From JBBDIK01 sp040880465 (lineage in GTDB: Bacteria; Actinomycetota; UBA4738; JBBDHU01), in assembly GCA_040880465.1 (NCBI GenBank), contig JBBDIK010000014.1, forward strand, positions 1-64,000: DNA of 64,000 nucleotides. Reading direction: 5' to 3'. A program made the position numbers and the translations under genes. The notes below the pieces were generated by a model. It was not told the origin of the DNA and did not search any database. It saw only the letters and a list, made by a program, of their open reading frames with translations. Within the stretch, counting starts at the first letter, position 1. Each line of letters begins with the position of its first letter. Shown piece after piece: positions 38,295 to 46,396 of the stretch.

Positions 38295-38370
38295 TGGCGC
38301 GCCGGGCAGGATTCGAACCTGCGACCCGCGGATTAGAAGTCCGCCGCTCTGTCCCCTGAGCTACCGGCGC
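38295..38370 (-). tRNA. tRNA-Arg (anticodon TCT)
   Basis: On the minus strand GCGCCGG pairs with CCGGCGC, the anticodon loop is CTTCTAA with anticodon TCT, and the T-arm is GCAGGTTCGAATCCTGC. Discriminator G and CCA are encoded. Confidence 0.94.
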
Positions 38371-38415
38371 TCGGGCACGATGGTATCGCGCTCGGACAGG
38401 CCGACGGGGTACGTC

Positions 38416-38613
38416 CTATGGAGTGACGGCCGCCAGCAGCTTCCGTGAGGAGGTCGCCACTTCGCCGATCGCCCGCTCGAACGCTTCCTCGTTCCTGCGG
38501 GACGGCTGGCGGAACCCGCTGACCTTCCGCACGTACTGAAGCGCGGCCTCGCGGATCTCGTCGTCGGTGGCTTCGTGGTCGAGCCGTCTCAGGTCCTTGA
38601 TGCTCCTACACAT
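38416..38613 (-). CDS. DUF2277 family small protein
   Basis: The 65-residue product begins MCRSIKDLRRLDHEATDDEI and continues with AALQYVRKVSGFRQPSRRNE and AFERAIGEVATSSRKLL, the pattern of the DUF2277 family, which is common in bacteria and has no known function. Length fits the family. ATG 38613 lies six bases after a TACGCT -10 box on the minus strand, so the message is probably leaderless. A longer in-frame start at 38673 would add a proline-rich stretch not typical of the family. Confidence 0.85.
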   Translation of the reverse strand: MCRSIKDLRRLDHEATDDEIREAALQYVRKVSGFRQPSRRNEEAFERAIGEVATSSRKLLAAVTP

Positions 38614-38619
38614 GCCGGC

Positions 38620-38625
38620 AGCGTA
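38620..38625 (-). promoter_or_regulatory. -10 box of leaderless DUF2277 promoter
   Basis: TACGCT on the minus strand, then six bases (GCCGGC), then ATG 38613. No ribosome site. Confidence 0.5.
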
Positions 38626-38662
38626 CCCGCCGGGCGGGGGAAGCGTTCCGGGGATCGGCGTC

Positions 38663-39226
38663 TCAGCCGGCATCGACCTCCGGCTCCACGGACGGTTGAG
38701 CCGTTCGATGTCCCTGGAAGCGGCTCGGTTCGATCTGGCGTTCCGCGAAGCCGGCCGCGCGTTCGACCGACGCCCGGTCCGAGCTGACGAGCAGGAATGG
38801 GTTCGGTTCCTCGATGCTCGTCATGAACACGTCATCGACGTCCGCGGTCCATCGATCCGAGGTCTCGTCTTCTGGGATGCCGAGTGGCCGGGGGAACGGG
38901 CGGGCGCCGACGTAGAGCACGACCCTCGTGCCGTCATCGCCGACGTAGACGAAGGTGTCGACCGGGCCCGCCTCATCCTCGAGCGTGGTGATGCCCGCTG
39001 CGTCCAAGGTCAGTCCCGCGGGAGAGAGGTCCGGGGCTGCGCGTGTGGCTGCACCGTGCGGGGCGGCCGAGGCGCGGTAGGCGGCGACCGCCGCGTCGAT
39101 GGTCTCCGGTTGCTCAGGCCGGAAGACGGCGAAGGCAGCCAGGGCGATGCCCGCAGCTGCCAGCAGCGTCAGCAGCGCCGGCACGAACCACGGACTTCGC
39201 TGCGTCTGGTCCCGACCTCCGGTCAC
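38663..39226 (-). CDS. Single-pass membrane protein of unknown function
   Basis: The 187-residue protein has a short basic start, one membrane helix (WFVPALLTLLAAAGIALAAF, about 13-33) and an exported domain of about 150 residues with VYVGDDGTRVVLYVGARP and FLLVSSDRASVERAAGFAER. No family is recognised; an anti-sigma-like C-terminal region is one loose possibility. GTG 39226 lies seven bases after TAGCCT on the minus strand, a leaderless pattern. The -10 box overlaps that of the divergent amidohydrolase gene. Confidence 0.6.
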   Translation of the reverse strand: MTGGRDQTQRSPWFVPALLTLLAAAGIALAAFAVFRPEQPETIDAAVAAYRASAAPHGAATRAAPDLSPAGLTLDAAGITTLEDEAGPVDTFVYVGDDGTRVVLYVGARPFPRPLGIPEDETSDRWTADVDDVFMTSIEEPNPFLLVSSDRASVERAAGFAERQIEPSRFQGHRTAQPSVEPEVDAG

Positions 39227-39233
39227 GTCGGAC

Positions 39234-39243
39234 AGGCTATCCT
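39234..39243. promoter_or_regulatory. Overlapping divergent -10 boxes
   Basis: Plus-strand TATCCT (39238-39243) is six bases before ATG 39250. Minus-strand TAGCCT (39239-39234) is seven bases before GTG 39226. The boxes share the TA at 39238-39239, so the two polymerases could not both open this DNA at once. The whole intergenic gap is only 23 bases. Confidence 0.6.
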
Positions 39244-39249
39244 GGCTCG

Positions 39250-40485
39250 ATGGGCGACGAGCGGAAGATCGTGCTCGCGGGACGGCTGGTCGACGCCGAG
39301 ACCGGCGACGTCGTCTCGGACCGGGCCATCATCGTTCGCGGTGAGCGGATCGTGGACGTGGTCCCCGCGGCACAGGCGCCGGCCGAGGGAGTCGAGGTCG
39401 TCGACCTCTCGGACTCGACGGTCGCACCGGGGATGATCGACTGCCACGCTCACCTGGTCGGTCCGACCGAGTCAGAGTCCGGACTCGAGGAACTCCAGAT
39501 GTCCGACGAGAAGGAGATGGCGCTCTCCAAGGAGAACGCCCTCGCCACGGTCATGGCCGGGTTCACGACCGTCCGGGACGTCGGCACCTTCCGAGGGTTC
39601 TTCGACCTCGAGCTGCGGGACCTGATCGAGTCCGGCGCAACCCCCGGGCCGCGGATGTCGTGCGCGTGCGCCTACCTGACGTGTCCGGGCGGAGGTGGAA
39701 CGCTCTCGGATCTTCCGCCCGGCACCGACATCCCCGAGCGGTACGAAGCCGGGATCGTGTCCTCGGTCGAGGATGCCCGCCGGAAGGTGAACGAGATCCT
39801 GGACGGGGGAGCCGACTTCATCAAGGCCATCGCTACCGGTGCCGTCCTGATCGTCGGTACCGACCCCACCGCGGACGAACTGACCTACGAGCAACTCGCG
39901 GCGGCCGTCGAAGAGGCGGAGAAGCGGGGGACGTACGTGGCCGCGCACGCCCACGCTGCCTCGGGCATCAGCAATGCCGCGCGCGCCGGTTGCCGGAGCG
40001 TGGAGCATGGGTCGCTGATGGACGACGAGGCGATCGAGGCGATGGTCGAGCACGGCACGTACCTCGTCGCCGACATCTACTGCGGCGACTGGATCGCCGA
40101 GGAAGGCCGTCGCGCCGGCTGGCCAGAAGAGACGCTGCAGAAGAACGACGATACGACCGACGCGCAGCGCGAGGGATTCCGCAAGTGCCTCGCGGCCGGG
40201 GTCAAGCTGGCGTTCGGGACCGACAGCGGCGTCTACCCCCACGGGTGGAACGGCAAGCAGCTCGCCTATCAGGTCCGGTACGGGATGACGCCGGTGCAGG
40301 CGCTCCAGGCGGCCACGATCGTGGCTGCCGAGCTGATGGGATGGGAGGACCGTGTGGGCTCGATCTCCCCCGGGAAGTACGCGGACCTGATCGCCGTCGA
40401 CGGTCACGATCTCGGTGACCTCTCGTCGTTCGCCGACGTGTCCTTCGTGATGAAGGGCGGAGACGTCCTGAAGTCTGGTGGCTAG
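39250..40485 (+). CDS. Metal-dependent amidohydrolase
   Basis: The 411-residue enzyme belongs to the imidazolonepropionase/prolidase-like branch of the amidohydrolase superfamily. Metal ligands are H66 and H68 (DCHAHL), a lysine in ADFIKAIATG that may be carboxylated, His in VAAHAHA and SVEHGSL, and the catalytic Asp in FGTDSGVYPHG. The closing ISPGKYADLIAVDG is typical. Substrate is likely a cyclic amide or a dipeptide, but not decided. ATG 39250 is leaderless by pattern (TATCCT six bases before). A tRNA-Gly gene follows on the opposite strand. Confidence 0.88.
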   Translation: MGDERKIVLAGRLVDAETGDVVSDRAIIVRGERIVDVVPAAQAPAEGVEVVDLSDSTVAPGMIDCHAHLVGPTESESGLEELQMSDEKEMALSKENALATVMAGFTTVRDVGTFRGFFDLELRDLIESGATPGPRMSCACAYLTCPGGGGTLSDLPPGTDIPERYEAGIVSSVEDARRKVNEILDGGADFIKAIATGAVLIVGTDPTADELTYEQLAAAVEEAEKRGTYVAAHAHAASGISNAARAGCRSVEHGSLMDDEAIEAMVEHGTYLVADIYCGDWIAEEGRRAGWPEETLQKNDDTTDAQREGFRKCLAAGVKLAFGTDSGVYPHGWNGKQLAYQVRYGMTPVQALQAATIVAAELMGWEDRVGSISPGKYADLIAVDGHDLGDLSSFADVSFVMKGGDVLKSGG

Positions 40486-40523
40486 GCGGCCGAGACGCCG
40501 GCAGCACCGTGCGGCCTCGTTCG

Positions 40524-40594
40524 AGCGGGTGACGGGAATCGAACCCGCGTCACCAGCTTGGAAGGCTGGAGCTCTGCCATTGAGCTACACCCGC
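40524..40594 (-). tRNA. tRNA-Gly (anticodon TCC)
   Basis: On the minus strand GCGGGTG pairs with CACCCGC, the anticodon loop is CTTCCAA with anticodon TCC, and the T-arm is CGGGTTCGATTCCCG. Discriminator T; CCA is not encoded. Confidence 0.93.
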
Positions 40595-40641
40595 GCTCGG
40601 TGGCACTCTAGCAAGCCGCTTCGCGGAGGGAGCTGAGGCTC

Positions 40642-41508
40642 GTGCGCATCCCGTTCGTCCTGGCCGATGTCTTCTCCCAACGGCCGTTCTCGGGGAACCA
40701 GCTCTGCGTGGTCCCGGACTCGGCGGGGCTGAACGCGGTGACGATGCAGACGCTGGCGGCGGAGATCGGCTTCGCGGAGTCGGCGTTCGTCACATCGGCC
40801 GATGGGGACCGGTACGCGATGCGGATCTTCACCCCAACCGCTGAGATCCCGTTCGCCGGTCATCCGACGCTCGGGACGGCCTACGCCCTGGCGAGCGCCG
40901 GTCGCATCACATCTCCTGCGATCCAAGAGGTTGCGGCTGGCGAGTTCCATGTGACGGTCGATCTCCCCGGCAGGTCGGCAGCCGTCCGGCAGCTCCCTCC
41001 GGTGTTCGGCGTCGAGGCGACGGACCTGCGTTCCGTCGCCGAGGCCGTCGGCATCTCTCATCGTGACCTGCATCCTGACAGGCCGCCCCAGGTGGTCGGG
41101 ACCGGATTGACCTACCTCCTCGTTCCCGTGACGACGCCGACGGCCGTGGCCCAGGCCGCTCGCGACGACCGCACGCTGCCTCGGTTGCTGAACGCGGCTG
41201 GGGCCCACGGTGCCTACCTGTTCTCGGTCACCGGGGACGACGGTGTGAAGGCGCGCATGTTCCCCGCGGATGCCCACTTCGGCTCCGGAGAGGACGCCGC
41301 GACCGGCTCGGCCGCCGGACCTCTCGGCGCCTACCTCGCCGCGCGCGGCCTCGCCGGGATGCCGGGATCGGTGGCCATCAGCCAGGGCGAAGAGATCCGG
41401 CGCCCGAGCACCCTGCTGGTGACGGCGGGGCAGGCCGACGACGGAGCGTGGTCGATCATCGTCGGCGGAGGCGTCTTCATCGTGGGCGACGGCGCGTTCG
41501 AGTTGTAG
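40642..41508 (+). CDS. PhzF-family isomerase/epimerase
   Basis: The 288-residue protein has the PhzF double-hotdog-like fold marks: VFSQRPFSGNQLCVV, GFAESAFV with the catalytic glutamate (E46), IPFAGHPTLGTA and FGSGEDAATGSAAGPLGAYL. PhzF enzymes isomerise small acidic metabolites; outside phenazine clusters the substrate is unknown, and no phenazine genes are present. GTG 40642 has GGAGGGAG upstream, though spacing is long. It converges on the phosphodiester glycosidase with a hairpin between. Confidence 0.9.
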   Translation: MRIPFVLADVFSQRPFSGNQLCVVPDSAGLNAVTMQTLAAEIGFAESAFVTSADGDRYAMRIFTPTAEIPFAGHPTLGTAYALASAGRITSPAIQEVAAGEFHVTVDLPGRSAAVRQLPPVFGVEATDLRSVAEAVGISHRDLHPDRPPQVVGTGLTYLLVPVTTPTAVAQAARDDRTLPRLLNAAGAHGAYLFSVTGDDGVKARMFPADAHFGSGEDAATGSAAGPLGAYLAARGLAGMPGSVAISQGEEIRRPSTLLVTAGQADDGAWSIIVGGGVFIVGDGAFEL

Positions 41509-41516
41509 GAAGGGGC

Positions 41517-41544
41517 GAACCGGCGACGTTCCCGCCGCCGGTTC
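41517..41544. terminator. Bidirectional hairpin between convergent genes
   Basis: GAACCGGCG (41517-41525) and CGCCGGTTC (41536-41544) form a perfect nine-pair stem with a ten-base loop, placed between two stop codons. There is no U-run, so termination would be weak or Rho-assisted. Confidence 0.5.
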
Positions 41545-41583
41545 GGTGTGCCGGTGCCGCGTCTGCTATCGGTCTCGCGTTCG

Positions 41584-42960
41584 CTATCCCTGCGCCGCGT
41601 AGAAGTCGTCGAGCATCCCTCGGAGTTCTGGATCGAGCTCCATCGGGGCGCGGGTGCCGCTGCGCTGCGTCACTTCGTAATCGAGCAGCCCCCCGGTGGA
41701 AGCCGGGTCTGCGATGGCGGCCCCGAAGTCGTCGGTGACCTGGGCTTCGGCTGCCGCGGCATCTGCATCGGAGACCGGGGCCCTAGGGGCCATGTTGTTC
41801 GGGTCGCCGGAGTCCGGCCCCCCGAGCACCATGAGGAAGTTCGAAACGTTGCGCTCGCTCCCATCAGAGGGGCTGTTCACGACGCCCTTCCCGCGAACCC
41901 ACATCGTGCTGGAGCCACCGCCGTCCAGGTTCAGAGCGTCGACCGCGCCCTTGCGCTGCATCTCCTTGGCGAGGCCGACCAGCGTCAGTCCGACGGAGGC
42001 GCTCGAACGACCGTCCACCTGCATGATGAGTACGTCGCCGTTGGCCTTGACGCCGACCGCCGTGCGGGGGTGCCGCAGGCAGAGGTACGAGCTGCAGGCG
42101 CTCACCATGAGCTTGCCGTTCTCGAGCAGGACGGGGCTCCCGCCGATCGAATCGAGAACGCCGCGCCATCCGAGTGACCAGGTGAGGCGCACCGTCTCGC
42201 CGCGAACCAAGCCGCGGATCTGGTCGGCACGTGAGGTTCCACTCTGGGCCACCAGCACGATCCCGCCGTTCACGGCGAGCGAGCCGCCACACGCGACCAC
42301 GTCTACGGTGTAGTCGCGCTGCACGCCCATCTGGCCGCCGGACCAACCGGGACCGGTCGAGGGCAGGAGCCGGGCCGAGCAGCCGTTGCCCGGCCGCTCC
42401 AAGGTTCCACCGGCGGGGGAGAAGGCTGCGACCTCACTCGACTTCGGTGATCCTTCGTTGAACCGATCGACGGTGAAGGTCCGCCGGGACGCGACCTGCA
42501 TGACGCTGATCGCCGTTCCCGGTTGCCCGACGTACTGATCCTGCTCGTCGGAGGAGATGGCGAAGTTCTTTCCCTCGGCGCCGAGCTTGGAGGTCGTGAT
42601 CATCGCTCCATCCTCGGCGAAGAGGTGGGCTGGGCGCCCGGGGTAGAAACCGAAGTCACCGTTGACGGCGACGAGTGCGTTGCGCTGGGCCCCCATCCTG
42701 CTCGGCGTCGACGATCCGGGGAACGAGCTATTGGCGAGCGCCACATCGATCTCGGCGTTGGACGCGTCGGCATCTACCGTCACGAGCTTGACGCGGTTCG
42801 GCCCAGAGATCCTGTAGGCGCTGTACGTCACTCCTGCGGTGAGCGTGCTGGCGCGGACACGCACATCTCCTTGGGCGGTCGGTTGGAACGCGAACAGCGC
42901 TGTCACCATCAAGGCGATCGCTGCTCCGATCTTTGCGGTGGGCTTCCGGCGGTTGGTCAT
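41584..42960 (-). CDS. Exported phosphodiester glycosidase (NAGPA/DUF2233) domain protein
   Basis: The 458-residue protein has a signal peptide (basic MTNRRKPTAK, hydrophobic core IGAAIALMVTALFAF) and a NAGPA-like domain with ALVAVNGDFGFYPGRP near the start, FAISSDEQ, GGSPVLLENGKL, RHPRTAVGVKANGDVLIMQVDG and the signature ALNLDGGGSSTMW. In animals this fold uncovers mannose-6-phosphate; bacterial relatives act on wall or exopolysaccharide phosphodiesters. The C-terminal 80 residues are acidic and look unstructured. ATG 42960 follows AGGGAGCAGGGG. Confidence 0.88.
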   Translation of the reverse strand: MTNRRKPTAKIGAAIALMVTALFAFQPTAQGDVRVRASTLTAGVTYSAYRISGPNRVKLVTVDADASNAEIDVALANSSFPGSSTPSRMGAQRNALVAVNGDFGFYPGRPAHLFAEDGAMITTSKLGAEGKNFAISSDEQDQYVGQPGTAISVMQVASRRTFTVDRFNEGSPKSSEVAAFSPAGGTLERPGNGCSARLLPSTGPGWSGGQMGVQRDYTVDVVACGGSLAVNGGIVLVAQSGTSRADQIRGLVRGETVRLTWSLGWRGVLDSIGGSPVLLENGKLMVSACSSYLCLRHPRTAVGVKANGDVLIMQVDGRSSASVGLTLVGLAKEMQRKGAVDALNLDGGGSSTMWVRGKGVVNSPSDGSERNVSNFLMVLGGPDSGDPNNMAPRAPVSDADAAAAEAQVTDDFGAAIADPASTGGLLDYEVTQRSGTRAPMELDPELRGMLDDFYAAQG

Positions 42961-43123
42961 CCCCTGCTCCCTGTCGGTGGATCCCTGCATCCACTTGTGT
43001 CATCGGGCCGGTGTCGCGCTTCGTTGAGAGCCAAATCGTGCGTAGTCCCGCGTGGCCATGCGAGGTGGTTCGTGCTGACTAGTGAGAAGCGACTACGACG
43101 ATGCGGGCTACAATCCTTGCCGA

Positions 43124-43200
43124 CGGGGCGTAGCGCAGCTTGGTAGCGCGCCTGCTTTGGGAGCAGGAGGTCGGCGGTTCGAGTCCGCCCGCCCCGACCA
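43124..43200 (+). tRNA. tRNA-Pro (anticodon TGG)
   Basis: CGGGGCG pairs with CGCCCCG, the anticodon loop is TTTGGGA with anticodon TGG, and the T-arm is GGCGGTTCGAGTCCGCC. Discriminator A and CCA are encoded. Confidence 0.95.
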
Positions 43201-43718
43201 GGTTCGCATGGGCGTAGTAGCATGGGTGCACTCGGGCATCGTCTCGAGGGTTCGCGTCGAGCGACCGCCGATGAGCCGTTGGGGCTCCGACCCGCCTCTC
43301 GACCCCACCGATCGATCAGCGATCCATCGACGGAAGGCGCGTGATGGCAGGATCCAAGAGGGGTGGCGTCAAGGTCGGCTCGCCCGAGCGTGGCCGCGAG
43401 GCCTCCTCGCGACCGAGTCGCGGACGGGTGTGCGAGGAATCGTCGTGTCAGACCATCTTGTCGACCTACAACCCCTCGCTTACCTGCGCGGTCCATACGG
43501 AACCCACGTTCCGACCTCGTCCCGCTCCCCAGTAGCCCTTCAGCCGTAACCCTTCAATGGCCGCCGCCGGTCGGTGGGTCGCGCTTCTCGACATGCCCCT
43601 GTACGCTCCGTTCCGTCCGGCACGTGCCAGCGGTGCGTGAGGGCGAACGGTGACAGGTTCCGGCTACTGAGCGGTGACGTGGTCAAGCTCGGGAAGCGGT
43701 TCCGGTCCGAGGAGGAGC
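43201..43718. other. 518-base region without a convincing gene
   Basis: Between tRNA-Pro and the CapA-like gene only short frames with poor composition are open; none has a ribosome site or family resemblance. TAGCAT near 43219 and TACGCT near 43606 resemble -10 boxes and may belong to the CapA-like gene or to a small RNA. No hairpin with a U-run was seen. Confidence 0.45.
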
Positions 43719-44930
43719 ATGTCGGCGAAGCATCGATCGGGCGGGAGCCGCTGGTTCTTGATCACCACGATCGTGGTCGGCGCGCTTGTGGTCGCCGGGG
43801 TCGGATGGTACGTGGCGACGGCTTCCAGGACCGAGTCGCCCGTGTCACCAGCCGGGGTCGATGGTCCGCGCGCGGGCGGGACGTCACCGGCGGCCTCGCC
43901 GGATGATGGCTCGGGCTCGCCGGTGGCGGCGAACGAGCCGCCACGGTCCTTCACCATCGCCGCCACCGGCGACATCCTTATCCACTCGCAGCTGTGGGAG
44001 AGGGCCGCGGCGTACGCCAGCCAGGGTGAGCGCTTCGACTTCCGTCCGATGTTCGCGAAGATCAAGCCGATCATCTCGCGCGCAGACCTCGGGATCTGCC
44101 ACATGGAAACGCCACTCGATGCGGATGATCGCAACCTGTCGTCCTACCCGGTGTTCAGCGTGCCTCACGAACTGGCGGACGCGGTCGCCTGGGCCGGGTA
44201 CGACGGGTGTTCGACCGCGTCGAACCACGCGCTCGATCAGGGGACGTCCGGGGTGAAGGCAACACTGGCCGCGCTCGACCGCGCCGGTGTGGATCACGCG
44301 GGTACGGCCCGTACCAAGAAAGAGGCACAGAGCATCACGATGTTGGACGTGAACGGGGTGAAGGTTGCCCACCTCTCGTACACGTACGGATTCAATGGGT
44401 TCACGCCGGACGTCCCGTGGCGTGCGAACAAGATCAAGGTCGCCGACATCATCTCCACGGCCCGGCTGGCCAAGGAGGAGGGAGCGGATTTCGTGATCGT
44501 GAGCCTGCACTGGGGCACCGAGTACGTCCAGCAGCCGGTCGATTACCAGCGCAAGGTCGCGGGGAAGGTCCTGGGGTCGCCGGTGGTCGATCTGATCCTC
44601 GGTCACCATGCGCACGTCGTGCAACCGATCGACCGGATCGGGGACAAGTTCGTCGTGTACGGCATGGGGAACCTGGTGTCCGGGATGACCGCGTCACTCG
44701 GCAAGGGACCTGTGGTTCAGGACGGGGTCATCGTCCAGGTGTCGGTTTCGGAGGAGGGCAGGGACTTCGTGGTCGACGAGGTTACCTTCACGCCGACGTG
44801 GGTGCAGGAGGGGGCTTGGCGCATCGTGCCGGCGCTGAGCAAGAGCGGCGGCGCGCTCCAGCAGTCGTTCCGCCGAACCAGCAAGACCATCCTCTCCCTG
44901 CACGCCAAGGGCGTCCGGCCGGATCGTTGA
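43719..44930 (+). CDS. CapA-family exported metallophosphatase-like protein
   Basis: The 403-residue protein has one N-terminal membrane helix (WFLITTIVVGALVVAGVGWYV), a serine/proline-rich linker and a CapA (poly-gamma-glutamate synthesis) domain: FTIAATGDILIH, CHMETPL, STASNHALDQG, VKVAHLSYTYGFNG, VSLHWGTEY and LILGHHAHVVQPID. The motifs are those of a calcineurin-like metal site facing outward. In Bacillus CapA helps export or anchor poly-glutamate; no capB or capC is here, so the role is open. GAGGAGGAG lies right before ATG 43719. Confidence 0.88.
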   Translation: MSAKHRSGGSRWFLITTIVVGALVVAGVGWYVATASRTESPVSPAGVDGPRAGGTSPAASPDDGSGSPVAANEPPRSFTIAATGDILIHSQLWERAAAYASQGERFDFRPMFAKIKPIISRADLGICHMETPLDADDRNLSSYPVFSVPHELADAVAWAGYDGCSTASNHALDQGTSGVKATLAALDRAGVDHAGTARTKKEAQSITMLDVNGVKVAHLSYTYGFNGFTPDVPWRANKIKVADIISTARLAKEEGADFVIVSLHWGTEYVQQPVDYQRKVAGKVLGSPVVDLILGHHAHVVQPIDRIGDKFVVYGMGNLVSGMTASLGKGPVVQDGVIVQVSVSEEGRDFVVDEVTFTPTWVQEGAWRIVPALSKSGGALQQSFRRTSKTILSLHAKGVRPDR

Positions 44931-44987
44931 GATGCTCGCTCGGCGCCCGACCCGGGTGTAGCCTTCGGACGAACCCAGGAGGCAAGC

Positions 44988-45710
44988 GTGGAAGTCCAGA
45001 GCGAACCATCCTCGACCCGTCGGGCGGTCATCTTCACCGTCGTCCTCATGCTGATCATCGCGGTCATCGCGGTCGGGGGGGTCTACCTGTGGCAACGTGC
45101 CCAGGTCAGCCGGTTAGAGGACGAGTTGGCGACCGCCCGATCGCAGGCTGCAGAGGCCCAGGGCAAGGTTACCGACGTCCAGAAAGAGGTCACGGGGCTG
45201 GAGGAGAAGCTGCGTTCCGCTCGCAGGCTCGCGAAGAAGACGGAGCAGGATCTGAGGGAACAGCGGAAGCAGACCAAGGACGCCAAGCAGGAGAAGAGGC
45301 AGGCGGAGGAGAGAGCTGGAGACCTCCCCGATGGCCGGTACTACGGGTCCTTGAAGGAGGTTGCCGGGGGAGACCAGCTCATCAAGGTCGATCTCAAGGA
45401 GTTCCTCACCGGGAACAAGGCCGAGCGGGCGGCGCGGGAAGACGGTGAGATCAAGAAGGACGAGAAGCTCGACACCGACTACTACATCCGCAACGAGAGC
45501 AGCCAGGTTCGATCGATGGACGTCGCCGGTGGCGCCCAGGTCAAGATCCTGGACAAGGGGACGTCGAAGACGCGGACGGTGAACTTCGAGGACTTCGCCA
45601 GGATCTACAACGACCCGACCGCAGACCAGAAGCACGTGAGCCAGAACAACTACTGGATCTGGGTCAAGAGCGGCAAGGTCGTGAGGATGGAGGAGCAGTA
45701 CCTGGCGTAG
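44988..45710 (+). CDS. Membrane-anchored coiled-coil protein
   Basis: The 240-residue protein has a membrane helix (about 13-35), a coiled coil of about 70 residues rich in E, K, Q and A (38-108), and a C-terminal domain beginning DGRYYGSLKEVAGGDQLIKV, with many lysines and tyrosines. No named family is recognised. GTG 44988 has AGGAGG upstream, and a TAGCCT box precedes that. Its stop abuts that of the next gene on the other strand without a gap. Confidence 0.75.
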   Translation: MEVQSEPSSTRRAVIFTVVLMLIIAVIAVGGVYLWQRAQVSRLEDELATARSQAAEAQGKVTDVQKEVTGLEEKLRSARRLAKKTEQDLREQRKQTKDAKQEKRQAEERAGDLPDGRYYGSLKEVAGGDQLIKVDLKEFLTGNKAERAAREDGEIKKDEKLDTDYYIRNESSQVRSMDVAGGAQVKILDKGTSKTRTVNFEDFARIYNDPTADQKHVSQNNYWIWVKSGKVVRMEEQYLA

Positions 45711-46361
45711 TTACGTCAGGGAGATCCGGTTGTCCATCGCCGTCCCGAACTGGTCCAGGGTCGTGGCGGTGGGGGGCGTCGCCGTCGGTCCGGACACGAC
45801 CAGCATCAGGATCATGTTGCTCCAGCGCCAGACGTGGCCGAGCGACGTCGTGCTTCCGGTCTTCGCGTCGTACGCGAAGTCCGACTCGCCGAGCCCGATG
45901 ACGGGCACACCTGCGTAGGAGCCACCGCCCTTCTTGGTGTGCGCGCGCAGCCCGCTGCGTATCAGGGCCATCGCACGTTTCGCCAGATCGCTGCTCTCGA
46001 AGATGATCACGTCGGACTCGACCTCCGTGCGCTGGCCGTCGATCGTCCCCTCGAAGGATGCCTGTTCGGCTCCGGTCGGACCCCCGACGCGACCGAGGCG
46101 CAGGTATGCGGGAGGCCGATAACCGCCGGAACGCTGCTTCCCGAGTCCGACGTCGTCGCGGGTCAGGACGATCTTGCGGGCGTCTTTCATGCTGTAGGCG
46201 GGGCCGGTTTCCGGGATCGCGACGTCCGGTGATCGGTCTACGGCGAGGCCGTCTTCGTCCTTGTCCTTCGAGGGCGACCTGCTGGGTTTGGGCTCAGCGC
46301 CGCCACCGCAGGCGGCGGCCAGAAGCGCCAGAAGCACGAGCAACGCCACCCCCCTCCGCAT
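45711..46361 (-). CDS. Lipoprotein of unknown function
   Basis: The 216-residue protein has a lipoprotein signal (MRRGVALLVLLALLAAACGG, lipid-modified Cys18), a charged linker and a domain with DVIIFESSDLAKRAMALI and GHVWRWSNMILMLVVSG that suggests a mixed alpha/beta sensor-like fold. No family is recognised. ATG 46361 is leaderless by pattern, six bases after GATAAT. It faces the metallophosphoesterase gene head to tail on the same strand. Confidence 0.75.
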   Translation of the reverse strand: MRRGVALLVLLALLAAACGGGAEPKPSRSPSKDKDEDGLAVDRSPDVAIPETGPAYSMKDARKIVLTRDDVGLGKQRSGGYRPPAYLRLGRVGGPTGAEQASFEGTIDGQRTEVESDVIIFESSDLAKRAMALIRSGLRAHTKKGGGSYAGVPVIGLGESDFAYDAKTGSTTSLGHVWRWSNMILMLVVSGPTATPPTATTLDQFGTAMDNRISLT

Positions 46362-46367
46362 GGAGTG

Positions 46368-46373
46368 ATTATC
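46368..46373 (-). promoter_or_regulatory. -10 box of leaderless lipoprotein promoter
   Basis: GATAAT on the minus strand, six bases (CACTCC), then ATG 46361. Confidence 0.55.
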
Positions 46374-46396
46374 GACCGGAACCGCTCTGAACTGAG

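Noticed and set aside
32006..43200. tRNA-rich stretch as an integrated element with attachment sites
   Set aside because: No integrase, no partial tRNA duplicates and no change in composition; the tRNAs are scattered singly among chromosomal genes.
43201..43718. Several short frames downstream of tRNA-Pro
   Set aside because: All show arginine/serine/proline-rich composition of shadow frames and no start signals.
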